Positions 17,019 to 23,833 of a stretch of 64,000 nt of DNA are shown here, in pieces. Positions within the stretch are counted from its first letter, which is position 1, and the number at the start of each line of letters is the position of its first letter. This DNA comes from Aquisalimonas sp007126095. Its GTDB lineage: Bacteria; Pseudomonadota; Gammaproteobacteria; Nitrococcales; Aquisalimonadaceae. The notes under the pieces were generated by a model. The model worked only from the letters and a program-made list of their open reading frames with translations, ran no database searches and was not told the origin of the DNA. Position numbers and translations under genes: made by a program. Location: positions 1 through 64,000 of the forward strand of contig NZ_JBLWFT010000013.1 of the NCBI RefSeq assembly GCF_048323695.1, given 5' to 3'.

Positions 17019-17300
17019 TCAGGAGGACTGTTCCCTGGAGCGCTTCTGCTCCTCGCTGCTGCCTTTGACGGCGGCATCGTCCTCCGCCTGGCTCAGCTGT
17101 GCGGGCTCTTCGTCTTCGGTCTTCTTGTCATCACTCGCTTCCGCACCGGCCTGCTCGCCTTCCTTCATGGCGGAGCGGAAGCCCTTGATGGCGCCGCCCA
17201 GGTCCGTACCGACGTTGCGCAGTTTCTTGGTGCCGAACAGAAGCAGAACAATTACAAGGATGACGAGCAGAGAGCCGACACTGATTCCACCGATACCCAT
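17019..17300 (-). CDS. tatA: Sec-independent translocase TatA
   Basis: The 93-residue pore-forming Tat subunit has a single N-terminal membrane helix (LLVILVIVLLLFGTKKL) and an amphipathic helix with GTDLGGAIKGFRSAMKEG. A charged tail follows. The start at 17300 is chosen because MGIGGISVGSLL is the family beginning; the frame extends 31 codons upstream without similarity. AGGAG is placed about 10 bases before the ATG. It follows hisE by 37 bp, the common his-tat junction of gammaproteobacteria. Confidence 0.93.
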   Translation of the reverse strand: MGIGGISVGSLLVILVIVLLLFGTKKLRNVGTDLGGAIKGFRSAMKEGEQAGAEASDDKKTEDEEPAQLSQAEDDAAVKGSSEEQKRSREQSS

Positions 17301-17337
17301 TGAAGCATTACTCCTGCACGGATCACCCGTGCGCTGT

Positions 17338-17670
17338 TCAGGATGAGCGGGACGCTTTCTCGTCCAGCCCGGAGAGGCCGAAGCGGCGCTCAAGCTCCGC
17401 CAGCACGTCCGCCGGGCCGAGATCCAGAGCCGCCAGCATTACAAGTGTATGGAACCACAGATCCGCGGTTTCATAAACAACCTGGTCGCGCTCGCCTCCC
17501 TTGGCGGCAATCACCGTCTCCGTGGCCTCTTCCCCGACCTTCTTCAGAATCGTGTCCAGCCCCTTGTCGTAGAGCCCGGCCACGTAAGAACTGGACGCTT
17601 CGGCGCCCTTGCGCGCCTGCAGAACCTGGTGCACGGCATGGAGCACCGCGTCGCGATCGTGATCAGTCAC
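17338..17670 (-). CDS. hisE: Phosphoribosyl-ATP pyrophosphatase HisE
   Basis: The 110-residue enzyme hydrolyses PR-ATP to PR-AMP, the second histidine step. The MazG-like core is visible in SSYVAGLYDKG, KKVGEEATETVIAAKGG and YETADLWFHTLVML. The metal-binding Glu residues sit in the GEEATE motif. The best start is GTG at 17670, which overlaps the hisI stop by 8 bp and gives MTDHDRDAVLHAVHQVL. A longer frame upstream is a shadow of hisI. HisE and HisI are separate proteins here, not fused as in enterics. Confidence 0.92.
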   Translation of the reverse strand: MTDHDRDAVLHAVHQVLQARKGAEASSSYVAGLYDKGLDTILKKVGEEATETVIAAKGGERDQVVYETADLWFHTLVMLAALDLGPADVLAELERRFGLSGLDEKASRSS

Positions 17671-18055
17671 GGTAGATCTCCCGGGGATCGCGCACGACCG
17701 CGTCCACCGTCTCCCAGTGGCCGTCGCGCAGGCGGCGGTAGAAACAGCTGCGGCGCCCGGTGTGGCAGGCGATGCCGCCGTGCTGTTCGACCCTGAGCAG
17801 GATGACGTCGGCATCGCAGTCGATGCGGATCTCCCGCACGGTCTGCGTGTGACCGGACTCTTCGCCCTTGTGCCAGAACCGGCCGCGGGATCGCGACCAG
17901 TAGACGGCCTCGCCGCGCTCTGCGGTGGCCGCGAGTGCGTCGCGGTTCATCCAGGCCACCATGAGCGCCTCGCCGGTCTCCGCGTCCTGGGCGATGGCCG
18001 GGAGCAGGCCGGTCTCACCCCACTGCAGTTCATCAAGCCATCCGGTCCCGCTCAT
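17663..18055 (-). CDS. hisI: Phosphoribosyl-AMP cyclohydrolase HisI
   Basis: The 130-residue enzyme opens the purine ring of PR-AMP, the third histidine step. Conserved stretches include MVAWMNRDALAATAERGEAVYWSRSR, with the zinc and magnesium ligands in DCDAD and GIACHTGRRSCF. The C-terminus REIYRD is typical. It overlaps hisF by 4 bp upstream and hisE by 8 bp downstream, indicating translational coupling. Confidence 0.94.
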   Translation of the reverse strand: MSGTGWLDELQWGETGLLPAIAQDAETGEALMVAWMNRDALAATAERGEAVYWSRSRGRFWHKGEESGHTQTVREIRIDCDADVILLRVEQHGGIACHTGRRSCFYRRLRDGHWETVDAVVRDPREIYRD

Positions 18056-18837
18056 GTCTCCTCCTGGCGGCGTACCGCCACGCCCTGACCCGCCATGAAC
18101 GCCTTGGCCTCGGCCACCGTGTACTCGCCGAAATGAAAGATGCTGGCTGCAAGCACTGCATCGGCGCCTCCCTCAACTACGCCATCCACGAGGTGCTGCA
18201 GGCCCCCCACGCCCCCGGAGGCGATCACCGGAATGGTGACGGCGTCACTGACGGCGCGGGTCAGGGCCAGATCGAACCCCTCGCGGGTGCCGTCGCGATC
18301 CATGCTGGTAAGCAGAATCTCGCCGGCGCCGAGATCGGCCATGCGCCGCGCCCACTCGACGGCGTCGATCCCGGTCTGCCGGCGACCACCGTGGGTGAAC
18401 ACCTCCCAGCGCGGGGGTTCGTCGTCACCATTGACGCGCTTGGCGTCAATGGCCACGACGATGCACTGGGAGCCGAACCGCTCGGCGGCCTCGCGCACGA
18501 ACTCCGGGTTGTGGATGGCCGCAGTGTTGATGCCGACCTTGTCGGCGCCGGCGTTGAGCATGCGGCGTATGTCCGCAGGGGTGCGGATGCCGCCGCCGAC
18601 GGTCAGCGGCATGAAGACCTCGGCGGCCACGGCCTCCACCACCTGGACCAGCGTCTCGCGCTCGTCGGAGCTTGCGGTGATGTCCAGGAAGGTGATCTCG
18701 TCCGCGCCGGCCTGGTCGTAGCGCCGTGCGATTTCCACAGGGTCGCCGGCATCGCGGATGTCCAGGAACTTCACGCCCTTGACGACACGCCCCTCGTCCA
18801 CATCGAGACAGGGAATGATGCGCTTGGCCAGTGTCAT
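18052..18837 (-). CDS. hisF: Imidazole glycerol phosphate synthase cyclase subunit HisF
   Basis: The 261-residue TIM-barrel protein forms IGP and AICAR from PRFAR using ammonia from HisH. The N-terminus AKRIIPCLDVDEGRVVKG carries the catalytic Asp11-type residue. The second catalytic Asp is in LLTSMDRDGTREGFD. Phosphate-binding loops TVGGGIRT and IASGGVGGLQH are present. It overlaps hisA by 4 bp (upstream) and hisI by 4 bp (downstream). Confidence 0.95.
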   Translation of the reverse strand: MTLAKRIIPCLDVDEGRVVKGVKFLDIRDAGDPVEIARRYDQAGADEITFLDITASSDERETLVQVVEAVAAEVFMPLTVGGGIRTPADIRRMLNAGADKVGINTAAIHNPEFVREAAERFGSQCIVVAIDAKRVNGDDEPPRWEVFTHGGRRQTGIDAVEWARRMADLGAGEILLTSMDRDGTREGFDLALTRAVSDAVTIPVIASGGVGGLQHLVDGVVEGGADAVLAASIFHFGEYTVAEAKAFMAGQGVAVRRQEET

Positions 18838-19586
18838 GAAACGCCCCTGGATGCCCCCTGGCCGTTGACCACCGATTGCGCTTCGCGCAGGTTCAGCTTG
18901 CCCTCGTACAGGGCTCGGCCGATGATGGCGCCGGAGACGCCGTCCTGCTCAGCGTCGCAGAGGTCGCGGACGTCATCGAGGCTGGTGACGCCTCCGGAGG
19001 CGATCACGGGAATCTCGACGCTGCGCGCCAGCTCGCGTGTGGCGCCCGTGTTTACGCCCCGCATCATGCCGTCGCGGCCGATGTCGGTGAATACCAGCGC
19101 CTCGACACCGGCTTGCTCGAAGCGCTGCGCCATCCCGATGGCGTCGTGCCCCGAATCCTTGGCCCAGCCCTCCACGGCCACCTTGCCGTCGCGGGCGTCC
19201 AGACCGACGATGATGTGGCCGGGGAATTCCATGCACGCATCATCCACGAAGTGCGGGGTGCGCACCGCCTGGGTGCCGATGATCACGAAGTCCACGCCCA
19301 CGTCCAGATAGGTCTGGATGGTGTTGAAGTCACGGATGCCGCCGCCCACCTGGATCTCGATGTCGGGGTAGGTCTCGGCGATGCGGCCGATGATGTCCGC
19401 GTTCACGGGAAACCCCTGAACGGCGCCGTTGAGGTCGACGATGTGGATGCGCGTGGTGCCTGCGTCGATCCACCGCTCCGCCATGGCGAGGGGGTCGTCG
19501 GAGAAAATGGTCTCGTCATCCATGTTGCCCTGGCGCAGGCGGACACATTTTCCGTCTTTCAGGTCAATGGCGGGTATGAGCAGCAT
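18834..19586 (-). CDS. hisA: ProFAR isomerase HisA
   Basis: The 250-residue TIM-barrel isomerase converts ProFAR to PRFAR, the fourth histidine step. The start is placed at 19586, where MLLIPAIDLKDGKCVRLRQG begins; the frame is open far upstream but that part is antisense-type shadow of hisH. The catalytic Asp is in PAIDLKDG, with GGGIRD and a second acid in FTDIGRDGMMRG. It follows hisH by 10 bp and overlaps hisF by 4 bp. Confidence 0.95.
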   Translation of the reverse strand: MLLIPAIDLKDGKCVRLRQGNMDDETIFSDDPLAMAERWIDAGTTRIHIVDLNGAVQGFPVNADIIGRIAETYPDIEIQVGGGIRDFNTIQTYLDVGVDFVIIGTQAVRTPHFVDDACMEFPGHIIVGLDARDGKVAVEGWAKDSGHDAIGMAQRFEQAGVEALVFTDIGRDGMMRGVNTGATRELARSVEIPVIASGGVTSLDDVRDLCDAEQDGVSGAIIGRALYEGKLNLREAQSVVNGQGASRGVS

Positions 19587-19596
19587 AATCTCCAGC

Positions 19597-20244
19597 CTAT
19601 ACGGTCCCGTTCCAGCGGGTGAAGTTTGCAAGCAGTTCCAGCCCGGCGCCCTGGCTTTTCTCCGGGTGAAACTGCGTGGCGAATATATTCTCGCGCGCGA
19701 CGACGGCGGTAAAGTCCAGACCGTAGTGGGTGACACCGGCCGTGAGCCCGTCATCGAGCAGCGGTACGAAGTAGCTGTGCACGAAATAGAACCAGCTGTG
19801 GTCGGCGATACCCTGCCATAGCGGGTGCTGCCTCGCCTGACGGACCTGGTTCCAGCCCATGTGGGGAACTTTTCCGGGGGGCGCAATGCCGACATCGGCA
19901 AACCCCGACGCGAAGTGCCGCACCTGTCCGGGGAGCACGCCGAGCGCGTCCATGCCGCCGTTCTCTTCGCTAGCGGTGAGCAGCGCCTGCATGCCCAGGC
20001 AGACACCCAGGAAGGGCTTGTTGCGAGCGACCTCGTGGATCACCGCGTCCAGCTCCAGCCGCCGCAGCTCCGCCATGCATTCGCGGATGGCGCCGACGCC
20101 GGGCAGCACCACGCGGTCCGCCCGCCGGATTTCGGCCGGATCATGCGTGACCACGATGCGTGAGCGGTTATCCACGTGCTCCAGGGCCTTGGCCACGGAG
20201 CGCAGATTTCCCATGCCGTAATCGATAACCGCGATGGTTGCCAT
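19597..20244 (-). CDS. hisH: Imidazole glycerol phosphate synthase glutaminase subunit HisH
   Basis: The 215-residue class I glutamine amidotransferase supplies ammonia to HisF. The nucleophile Cys is in FLGVCLGMQALL, and the His-Glu part of the triad is in TQFHPEKSQ. The N-terminal AVIDYGMGNLRSV is the family signature. It lies between hisB (26 bp upstream) and hisA in the histidine run. Confidence 0.95.
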   Translation of the reverse strand: MATIAVIDYGMGNLRSVAKALEHVDNRSRIVVTHDPAEIRRADRVVLPGVGAIRECMAELRRLELDAVIHEVARNKPFLGVCLGMQALLTASEENGGMDALGVLPGQVRHFASGFADVGIAPPGKVPHMGWNQVRQARQHPLWQGIADHSWFYFVHSYFVPLLDDGLTAGVTHYGLDFTAVVARENIFATQFHPEKSQGAGLELLANFTRWNGTV

Positions 20245-20270
20245 CGCCGAGAATCCCCTGGTCTGCCGGA

Positions 20271-20864
20271 TCAGAGCGCGCCTTTGGTCGACGGTGTGGC
20301 GTCGCCCAGTCGCGGGTCCTGTTCCACTGCGGCCCGCAGGGCGCGCCCCGCGGCCTTGAAGACCGTCTCTACCACGTGGTGCGTGTTGGTGCCACGCAGA
20401 TTGTCCACATGCACGGTGATGAAGGCGTGGTTGACGAACCCCTGAAAGAACTCCTGAACCAGCTCCACGTCGAAGCCGCCCACGGAGTCGCGCGGGTAGT
20501 CCACGTTGAACTCCAGACCCGGTCGCCCCGAAAGGTCCACCACCACGCGGGTTAGCGCTTCGTCCAGGGGGCAGTAGGCGTGACCGAATCGGCGAATGCC
20601 CTTCTTGTCACCACACGCTTTGCGTAGAGCCTGGCCGAGCGCGATGCCCACGTCCTCGACCGTGTGGTGGTCGTCGATGTGGGTGTCGCCGCTGGCACGC
20701 ACGGTGAGATCCAGCAATCCGTGCCGTGCGATCTGGTCCAGCATGTGTTCGAAGAACGGCACCCCGGTGTCGAGATCGGACTGGCCCTCACCGTCGAGGT
20801 TGAGGCTCAGCCGGACCTGCGTCTCCAGGGTGTTGCGTTCGACGGTGGCCTTGCGGTCAGCCAT
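20271..20864 (-). CDS. hisB: Imidazoleglycerol-phosphate dehydratase HisB
   Basis: This 197-residue monofunctional dehydratase covers the sixth step of histidine synthesis. The two metal-binding His-rich motifs are visible in DTHIDDHHTVEDVGIALG and in NLRGTNTHHVVETVFKA. The start at 20864 gives ADRKATVERNTLETQV; upstream frame extension overlaps dtd in another frame. The N-terminal histidinol-phosphatase domain of enteric HisB is absent, the usual situation outside enterics. First his gene of the run, 61 bp after dtd. Confidence 0.94.
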   Translation of the reverse strand: MADRKATVERNTLETQVRLSLNLDGEGQSDLDTGVPFFEHMLDQIARHGLLDLTVRASGDTHIDDHHTVEDVGIALGQALRKACGDKKGIRRFGHAYCPLDEALTRVVVDLSGRPGLEFNVDYPRDSVGGFDVELVQEFFQGFVNHAFITVHVDNLRGTNTHHVVETVFKAAGRALRAAVEQDPRLGDATPSTKGAL

Positions 20865-20925
20865 GGATCGATGCGCCTGTTCGCCGTCTGCCCAAATGGG
20901 CTCGGCATCATAGCACACGCCGGCC

Positions 20926-21375
20926 TCAGCGCGAGGGTGGGACCTCCAGCCAGAACGTGACCGGACCATCGTTGGTGAGCTGTACCTGCATGTCGGCGCC
21001 GAAGCGCCCGCAGGCCACCGGGGCGTAGAGGGTGCGCGCCCGCTCCGCAAGGCTCTCGAACCAGTGCTGGCCGGCCTCCGGCGCCGCCGCGGGGCCGAAG
21101 CTCGGGCGGTTGCCCTTGCGGGTGTCGGCGGCCAGGGTGAACTGGGGCACGAGCAGCAGGCCACCGCCGGTGTCCTGCAGGGACAGGTTCATGCGGCCGG
21201 CGTCGTCGGGGAAGACGCGGTAGGCCAGCAGCCGCTCCAGCAGCCGGTCCCGCTCCCGGGCCCCATCGCCCTGTTGCACGCCCACGAGGACCGCGAGGCC
21301 GGTGCCAATGGCGCCCACCGTCTCGCCGTCCACGGTGACCGATGCGTTTGTTACCCGTTGCAGCAAACCGATCAA
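20926..21375 (-). CDS. dtd: D-aminoacyl-tRNA deacylase Dtd
   Basis: The 149-residue protein hydrolyses D-aminoacyl-tRNAs and glycyl-tRNA(Ala) to protect translation. The start MIGLLQRVTNASVTVDGE is the family pattern. The active-site loops appear as LLVPQFTLAADTRKGNRPSF and TNDGPVTFWLE. The first is normally SQFTL, so Ser is Pro here. The cross-subunit GP dipeptide that gives chirality selection is kept (NDGPVT). It stands just upstream of hisB on the same strand and may be the first gene of the run. Confidence 0.92.
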   Translation of the reverse strand: MIGLLQRVTNASVTVDGETVGAIGTGLAVLVGVQQGDGARERDRLLERLLAYRVFPDDAGRMNLSLQDTGGGLLLVPQFTLAADTRKGNRPSFGPAAAPEAGQHWFESLAERARTLYAPVACGRFGADMQVQLTNDGPVTFWLEVPPSR

Positions 21376-21414
21376 GTCCGACCTCCCTGATTCCCGCTAT
21401 GTGGCAGCGTCACG

Positions 21415-21524
21415 CCCCGGAGGTGGGGCCTGGGTCCCGGACACGCTGTGAACCCATCCATGGGCGCTTGACTGCGGCCGTCCTGGCCGCAGACAGTCCG
21501 GGACCCAGGCCCCCAGCTCCGGGG
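21415..21524. repeat. Nested inverted repeat (about 110 bp) upstream of dtd
   Basis: Outer arms at 21425-21442 and 21496-21513 pair perfectly over 18 bp. The pairing continues outward to about 28 bp per side with one mismatch and one extra base. Two smaller hairpins sit inside: CCCAT-CC-ATGGG (21453-21464) and CTGCGGCC-GTCCT-GGCCGCAG (21472-21492). The layout resembles the larger element at 49463-49695. No coding function is visible. Confidence 0.7.
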
Positions 21525-21580
21525 CTCGGCCGTTCCGCTCGTATTACCCGCTAAATCAGGACCATGCGTCCCAGTATTCT

Positions 21581-21598
21581 TGTAAGAATTTTCCTACA
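21581..21598 (+). promoter_or_regulatory. GacA-box-like upstream activating sequence
   Basis: TGTAAG-N6-CCTACA differs by one base from the GacA/UvrY consensus TGTAAG-N6-CTTACA known upstream of rsmY, rsmZ and related sRNA genes. It lies about 60-75 bp upstream of a GGA-rich stretch ending in a strong terminator, the position expected for such a site. Confidence 0.6.
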
Positions 21599-21654
21599 TA
21601 AGCTGTCGATCATTACCGACTTCTGGACCGAATGAGCTGTGGCAACCTACACAC

Positions 21655-21831
21655 GTCACCTGAACGGCAGGATGCACAGAGTGGCCAGGGACGGTGAGGA
21701 CATAAGAAAACAATAGGGATTGCGCCTACTGCGGTCACGGATGAACACAGGGTTGATGGATTAACCCGCGCAGAGCACCTTCAGCTAAGAGAACCTGCCA
21801 ACCGGCACATGGAATGTGCCGGTTTTCTTTT
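21655..21831 (+). ncRNA. Candidate RsmY/RsmZ (CsrB-type) regulatory small RNA
   Basis: No protein fits this stretch, but it has the features of an Rsm-type RNA that sequesters CsrA/RsmA. Seven GGA motifs begin at 21670, 21689, 21698, 21717, 21739, 21758 and 21811. At least two are displayed in hairpin loops: GGGTTGA-TGGA-TTAACCC (21750-21767) and the terminator loop at 21811-21813. A GacA-box-like element lies upstream. The start is estimated from typical spacing and is uncertain by 10-20 bases; the -35/-10 match is weak. The final terminator is strong. Family knowledge (Gac/Rsm) plus the seen motifs give the call; it has not been compared with Rfam models. Confidence 0.62.
21800..21831 (+). 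terminator. Intrinsic terminator of the candidate sRNA
   Basis: AACCGGCACAT (21800-21810), loop GGA, then ATGTGCCGGTT (21814-21824) form a perfect 11-bp stem leading into TTTTCTTTT. The orientation is plus strand, against the flanking minus-strand genes, so it must end a plus-strand transcript in this gap. Confidence 0.88.
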
Positions 21832-21864
21832 GTTCAGTGCTTCCTCAAGGGCGCGAATTTCCGG

Positions 21865-22389
21865 TTATTGCCCGCCCTTGCCCTTGCCTTTCCCTTTGCC
21901 GGTTCCGCCCTTGGCGCCTGACTGCGTAGCCCGGGACCATTCCAACATGGTGTCCTGAGCCCGCTGTGTGGCCTGCTGCCAGGCTTCCAGAACCTGTTTG
22001 CTCTCCTTCTCCCACTGGGTCGACATGGCGCTGGGATCCATGTCCCGCATGCTGCTCAGCCAGGCGTCCCACAGCTTCTGCTGGGACTCCGTCCAGCCCT
22101 TCATCATCTCCTGCATCTCGCGCGCCCAGCGCTCCATGCTTTCCGGCGACTGGCCGGCGACGTGTTCGTTGGACAACTGTTTTGCCCACTGTGCCTGGGT
22201 CTCCAGTGCCTGACGCACGGACTGTTCCCATGCCTCGAGATTCGCCTTGTAATCGGCGCCGGGCGCCGCCGTGCCCTCGGGCAGGTTGTCGCTGAACTGC
22301 TTGACGGTCTCAAGCCAGTTGTCCCAGGTGCGGCGCTGTGTTTCGGTCCAGGCATTGACCAGTTCTTCCATCTGCTTGTTCCAGTCCAT
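21865..22389 (-). CDS. Tryptophan-rich repeat protein, phasin/PhaE-like
   Basis: The 174-residue soluble, highly charged helical protein has no transmembrane segment. The sequence falls into about four Trp-anchored repeats with patterns such as WTETQRRTWDNWLETV, WEQSVRQALETQAQWAKQL, WTESQQKLWDAWLSSM and WQQATQRAQDTMLEWS. A Gly-Lys tail (GKGKGKGKGGQ) follows. The pattern resembles phasins and the PhaE subunit of class III PHA synthase, so a polyhydroxyalkanoate granule role is possible. No phaC gene is in the window, so this is tentative. The start at 22389 has GGGGGGAG directly upstream; a GTG 12 codons earlier lacks a ribosome site. Confidence 0.7.
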   Translation of the reverse strand: MDWNKQMEELVNAWTETQRRTWDNWLETVKQFSDNLPEGTAAPGADYKANLEAWEQSVRQALETQAQWAKQLSNEHVAGQSPESMERWAREMQEMMKGWTESQQKLWDAWLSSMRDMDPSAMSTQWEKESKQVLEAWQQATQRAQDTMLEWSRATQSGAKGGTGKGKGKGKGGQ

Positions 22390-22527
22390 CGTCTCTCCCC
22401 CCTCTGGGTCGGTTGACTGTGACACCGCGAGCGGTCACCCGCACGGGCAAAACCGATATACTCGCCACTCTCAATAGTAGCAGGGCAACATGACGCGCAA
22501 CGACGAGGCGATAAGCCGGGGAGGCCC

Positions 22528-23409
22528 GTGCAACGGATTCATCTGATACGCGCGCTGCTGCGCGCCACCAGCCTGCTGCCACTGCCCGTGGCACATGGGC
22601 TCGGGGTAGTGGCAGGCAGCGTGCTGGCCGCCATACCTGGGAAGCACAGGGCGATCACCGACGTGAACCTGCGCCTGTGCTTCCCGGAGTACACCGACGC
22701 ACAACGGCGGCGGCTGCGCCGCGCCAGTTTTCGCGAGCTGGGCAAGCAGCTCATGGAGACGGGGATCATCTGGTATGCCGACGAGCGCCGGCTGCAGCGG
22801 CTCGTGGTCAACCCGGACGCCCTGGACACCATGGCGGCCCACTGGCCCGAGGGCTCCGGCCTCCTCCTGGCGGGCCCGCATCTGGGCAACTGGGAACTGG
22901 TCAGCCTGTACGTGAACAAGCGCTTCCGGGTGAACAACCTCTACCGGCCGCCCCGCTCGGAGGATCTGGAGCCGTTGATGGTGGAGGCCCGGGAGCGGAC
23001 CGGCGCGCGTTCCCTGCCGGCCACCGGTGCGGGCATCCGGCAGCTCTACAAGGCGCTGCGGCAGGGGGAACTGGTGGGCATTCTGCCGGACCAGACGCCC
23101 CGGGACAGCGGCGAGTTCGCGCCCTTCTTCGGCGTGCCGGCGCGCACCATGGGGCTGCTCGCGCAGATGGCCCGCAAGACGGGGGCGCCGGTGCTGTTCA
23201 CCTTCATGGAGCGGTTGCCCTGGGGGCGCGGGTTCCGGTTACACGTGATTCCGGCCCCGGATGGGGTGCACGATCCCGACCCCGTGGCCGCGGCCGCTGC
23301 GGTGAACGCCGGTGTGGAGGCGTGCGTGCGTATCGCGCCCGCCCAGTACCAGTGGACCTATCGCCGGTTTCGCCCGGCACCGCCGGGGCAGCCGAACCCG
23401 TACCGGTGA
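22528..23409 (+). CDS. Lysophospholipid/lipid A acyltransferase, LpxL (HtrB) family
   Basis: The 293-residue LABLAT-family acyltransferase probably adds a secondary acyl chain to lipid A at the inner membrane. The catalytic HX4E-type motif is in GPHLGNWELVS. A second conserved block is GILPDQTPRDSGEFAPFFG, and ARKTGAPVLFTFMERLPWGRGF is typical of the family. The N-terminal 35 residues are hydrophobic enough for a membrane anchor. The start is GTG at 22528 with GGGGAGG upstream. LpxL and LpxM cannot be separated by eye. It stands alone and is divergent from the phasin-like gene. Confidence 0.85.
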   Translation: MQRIHLIRALLRATSLLPLPVAHGLGVVAGSVLAAIPGKHRAITDVNLRLCFPEYTDAQRRRLRRASFRELGKQLMETGIIWYADERRLQRLVVNPDALDTMAAHWPEGSGLLLAGPHLGNWELVSLYVNKRFRVNNLYRPPRSEDLEPLMVEARERTGARSLPATGAGIRQLYKALRQGELVGILPDQTPRDSGEFAPFFGVPARTMGLLAQMARKTGAPVLFTFMERLPWGRGFRLHVIPAPDGVHDPDPVAAAAAVNAGVEACVRIAPAQYQWTYRRFRPAPPGQPNPYR

Positions 23410-23431
23410 CGCGGCAACCGGGCAGCTGACA

Positions 23432-23749
23432 CTAGCCGGGAGATTGTTTGTCCAGGCGCTTGCGGAAGACCTCCATCTCCTTGGCCGCCTGCAGATCGCC
23501 CTTGTCCCGCGCAATGCGGATGCCGTCGTCGTAGACCGCCCGGGCGCCATCCGGGTCGCCGGCGGCGGCAAGCGCCTGCCCCAGCGCCTTCCAGGCCGCC
23601 GAGTAGTCCTGCTGCAGCTTCAGGGCCTGGCGCAGGTGGTCGACCGCTTCTTCGTGGCGCCCTTCCTTGAGATAGCCCTGTCCAAGAGACAGTCGCAGCA
23701 TGGGTGAGTCCTGCCCGGACTCCAGCAGTTTCTCCAGTCGGTCAAGCAT
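23432..23749 (-). CDS. Small tetratricopeptide-repeat protein
   Basis: The 105-residue protein has two to three TPR units, for example LSLGQGYLKEGRHEEAVDHLRQAL and AWKALGQALAAAGDPDGARAVYDDGI. The start at 23749 gives MLDRLEKLLESGQDSPMLR, the beginning common to this family, with AGGG upstream. A Met 17 codons earlier has no ribosome site. Function is unknown; TPRs normally mediate protein contacts. It lies 84 bp downstream of trkH on the same strand and converges with the acyltransferase gene. Confidence 0.78.
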   Translation of the reverse strand: MLDRLEKLLESGQDSPMLRLSLGQGYLKEGRHEEAVDHLRQALKLQQDYSAAWKALGQALAAAGDPDGARAVYDDGIRIARDKGDLQAAKEMEVFRKRLDKQSPG

Positions 23750-23833
23750 GGGATATCCCTGCCCTGCGTCGCTGATGAGGTGAGTCAGGGATGCGGCCAT
23801 GCGGAGAGGATTTCAAGATGGGCGGGCAATTGA

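Noticed and set aside
21630..21700. Short peptide reading from ATG at 21632 in the sRNA region
   Set aside because: It would be about 21 codons without a ribosome site. The GGA motifs, hairpins and terminator fit a non-coding RNA better.
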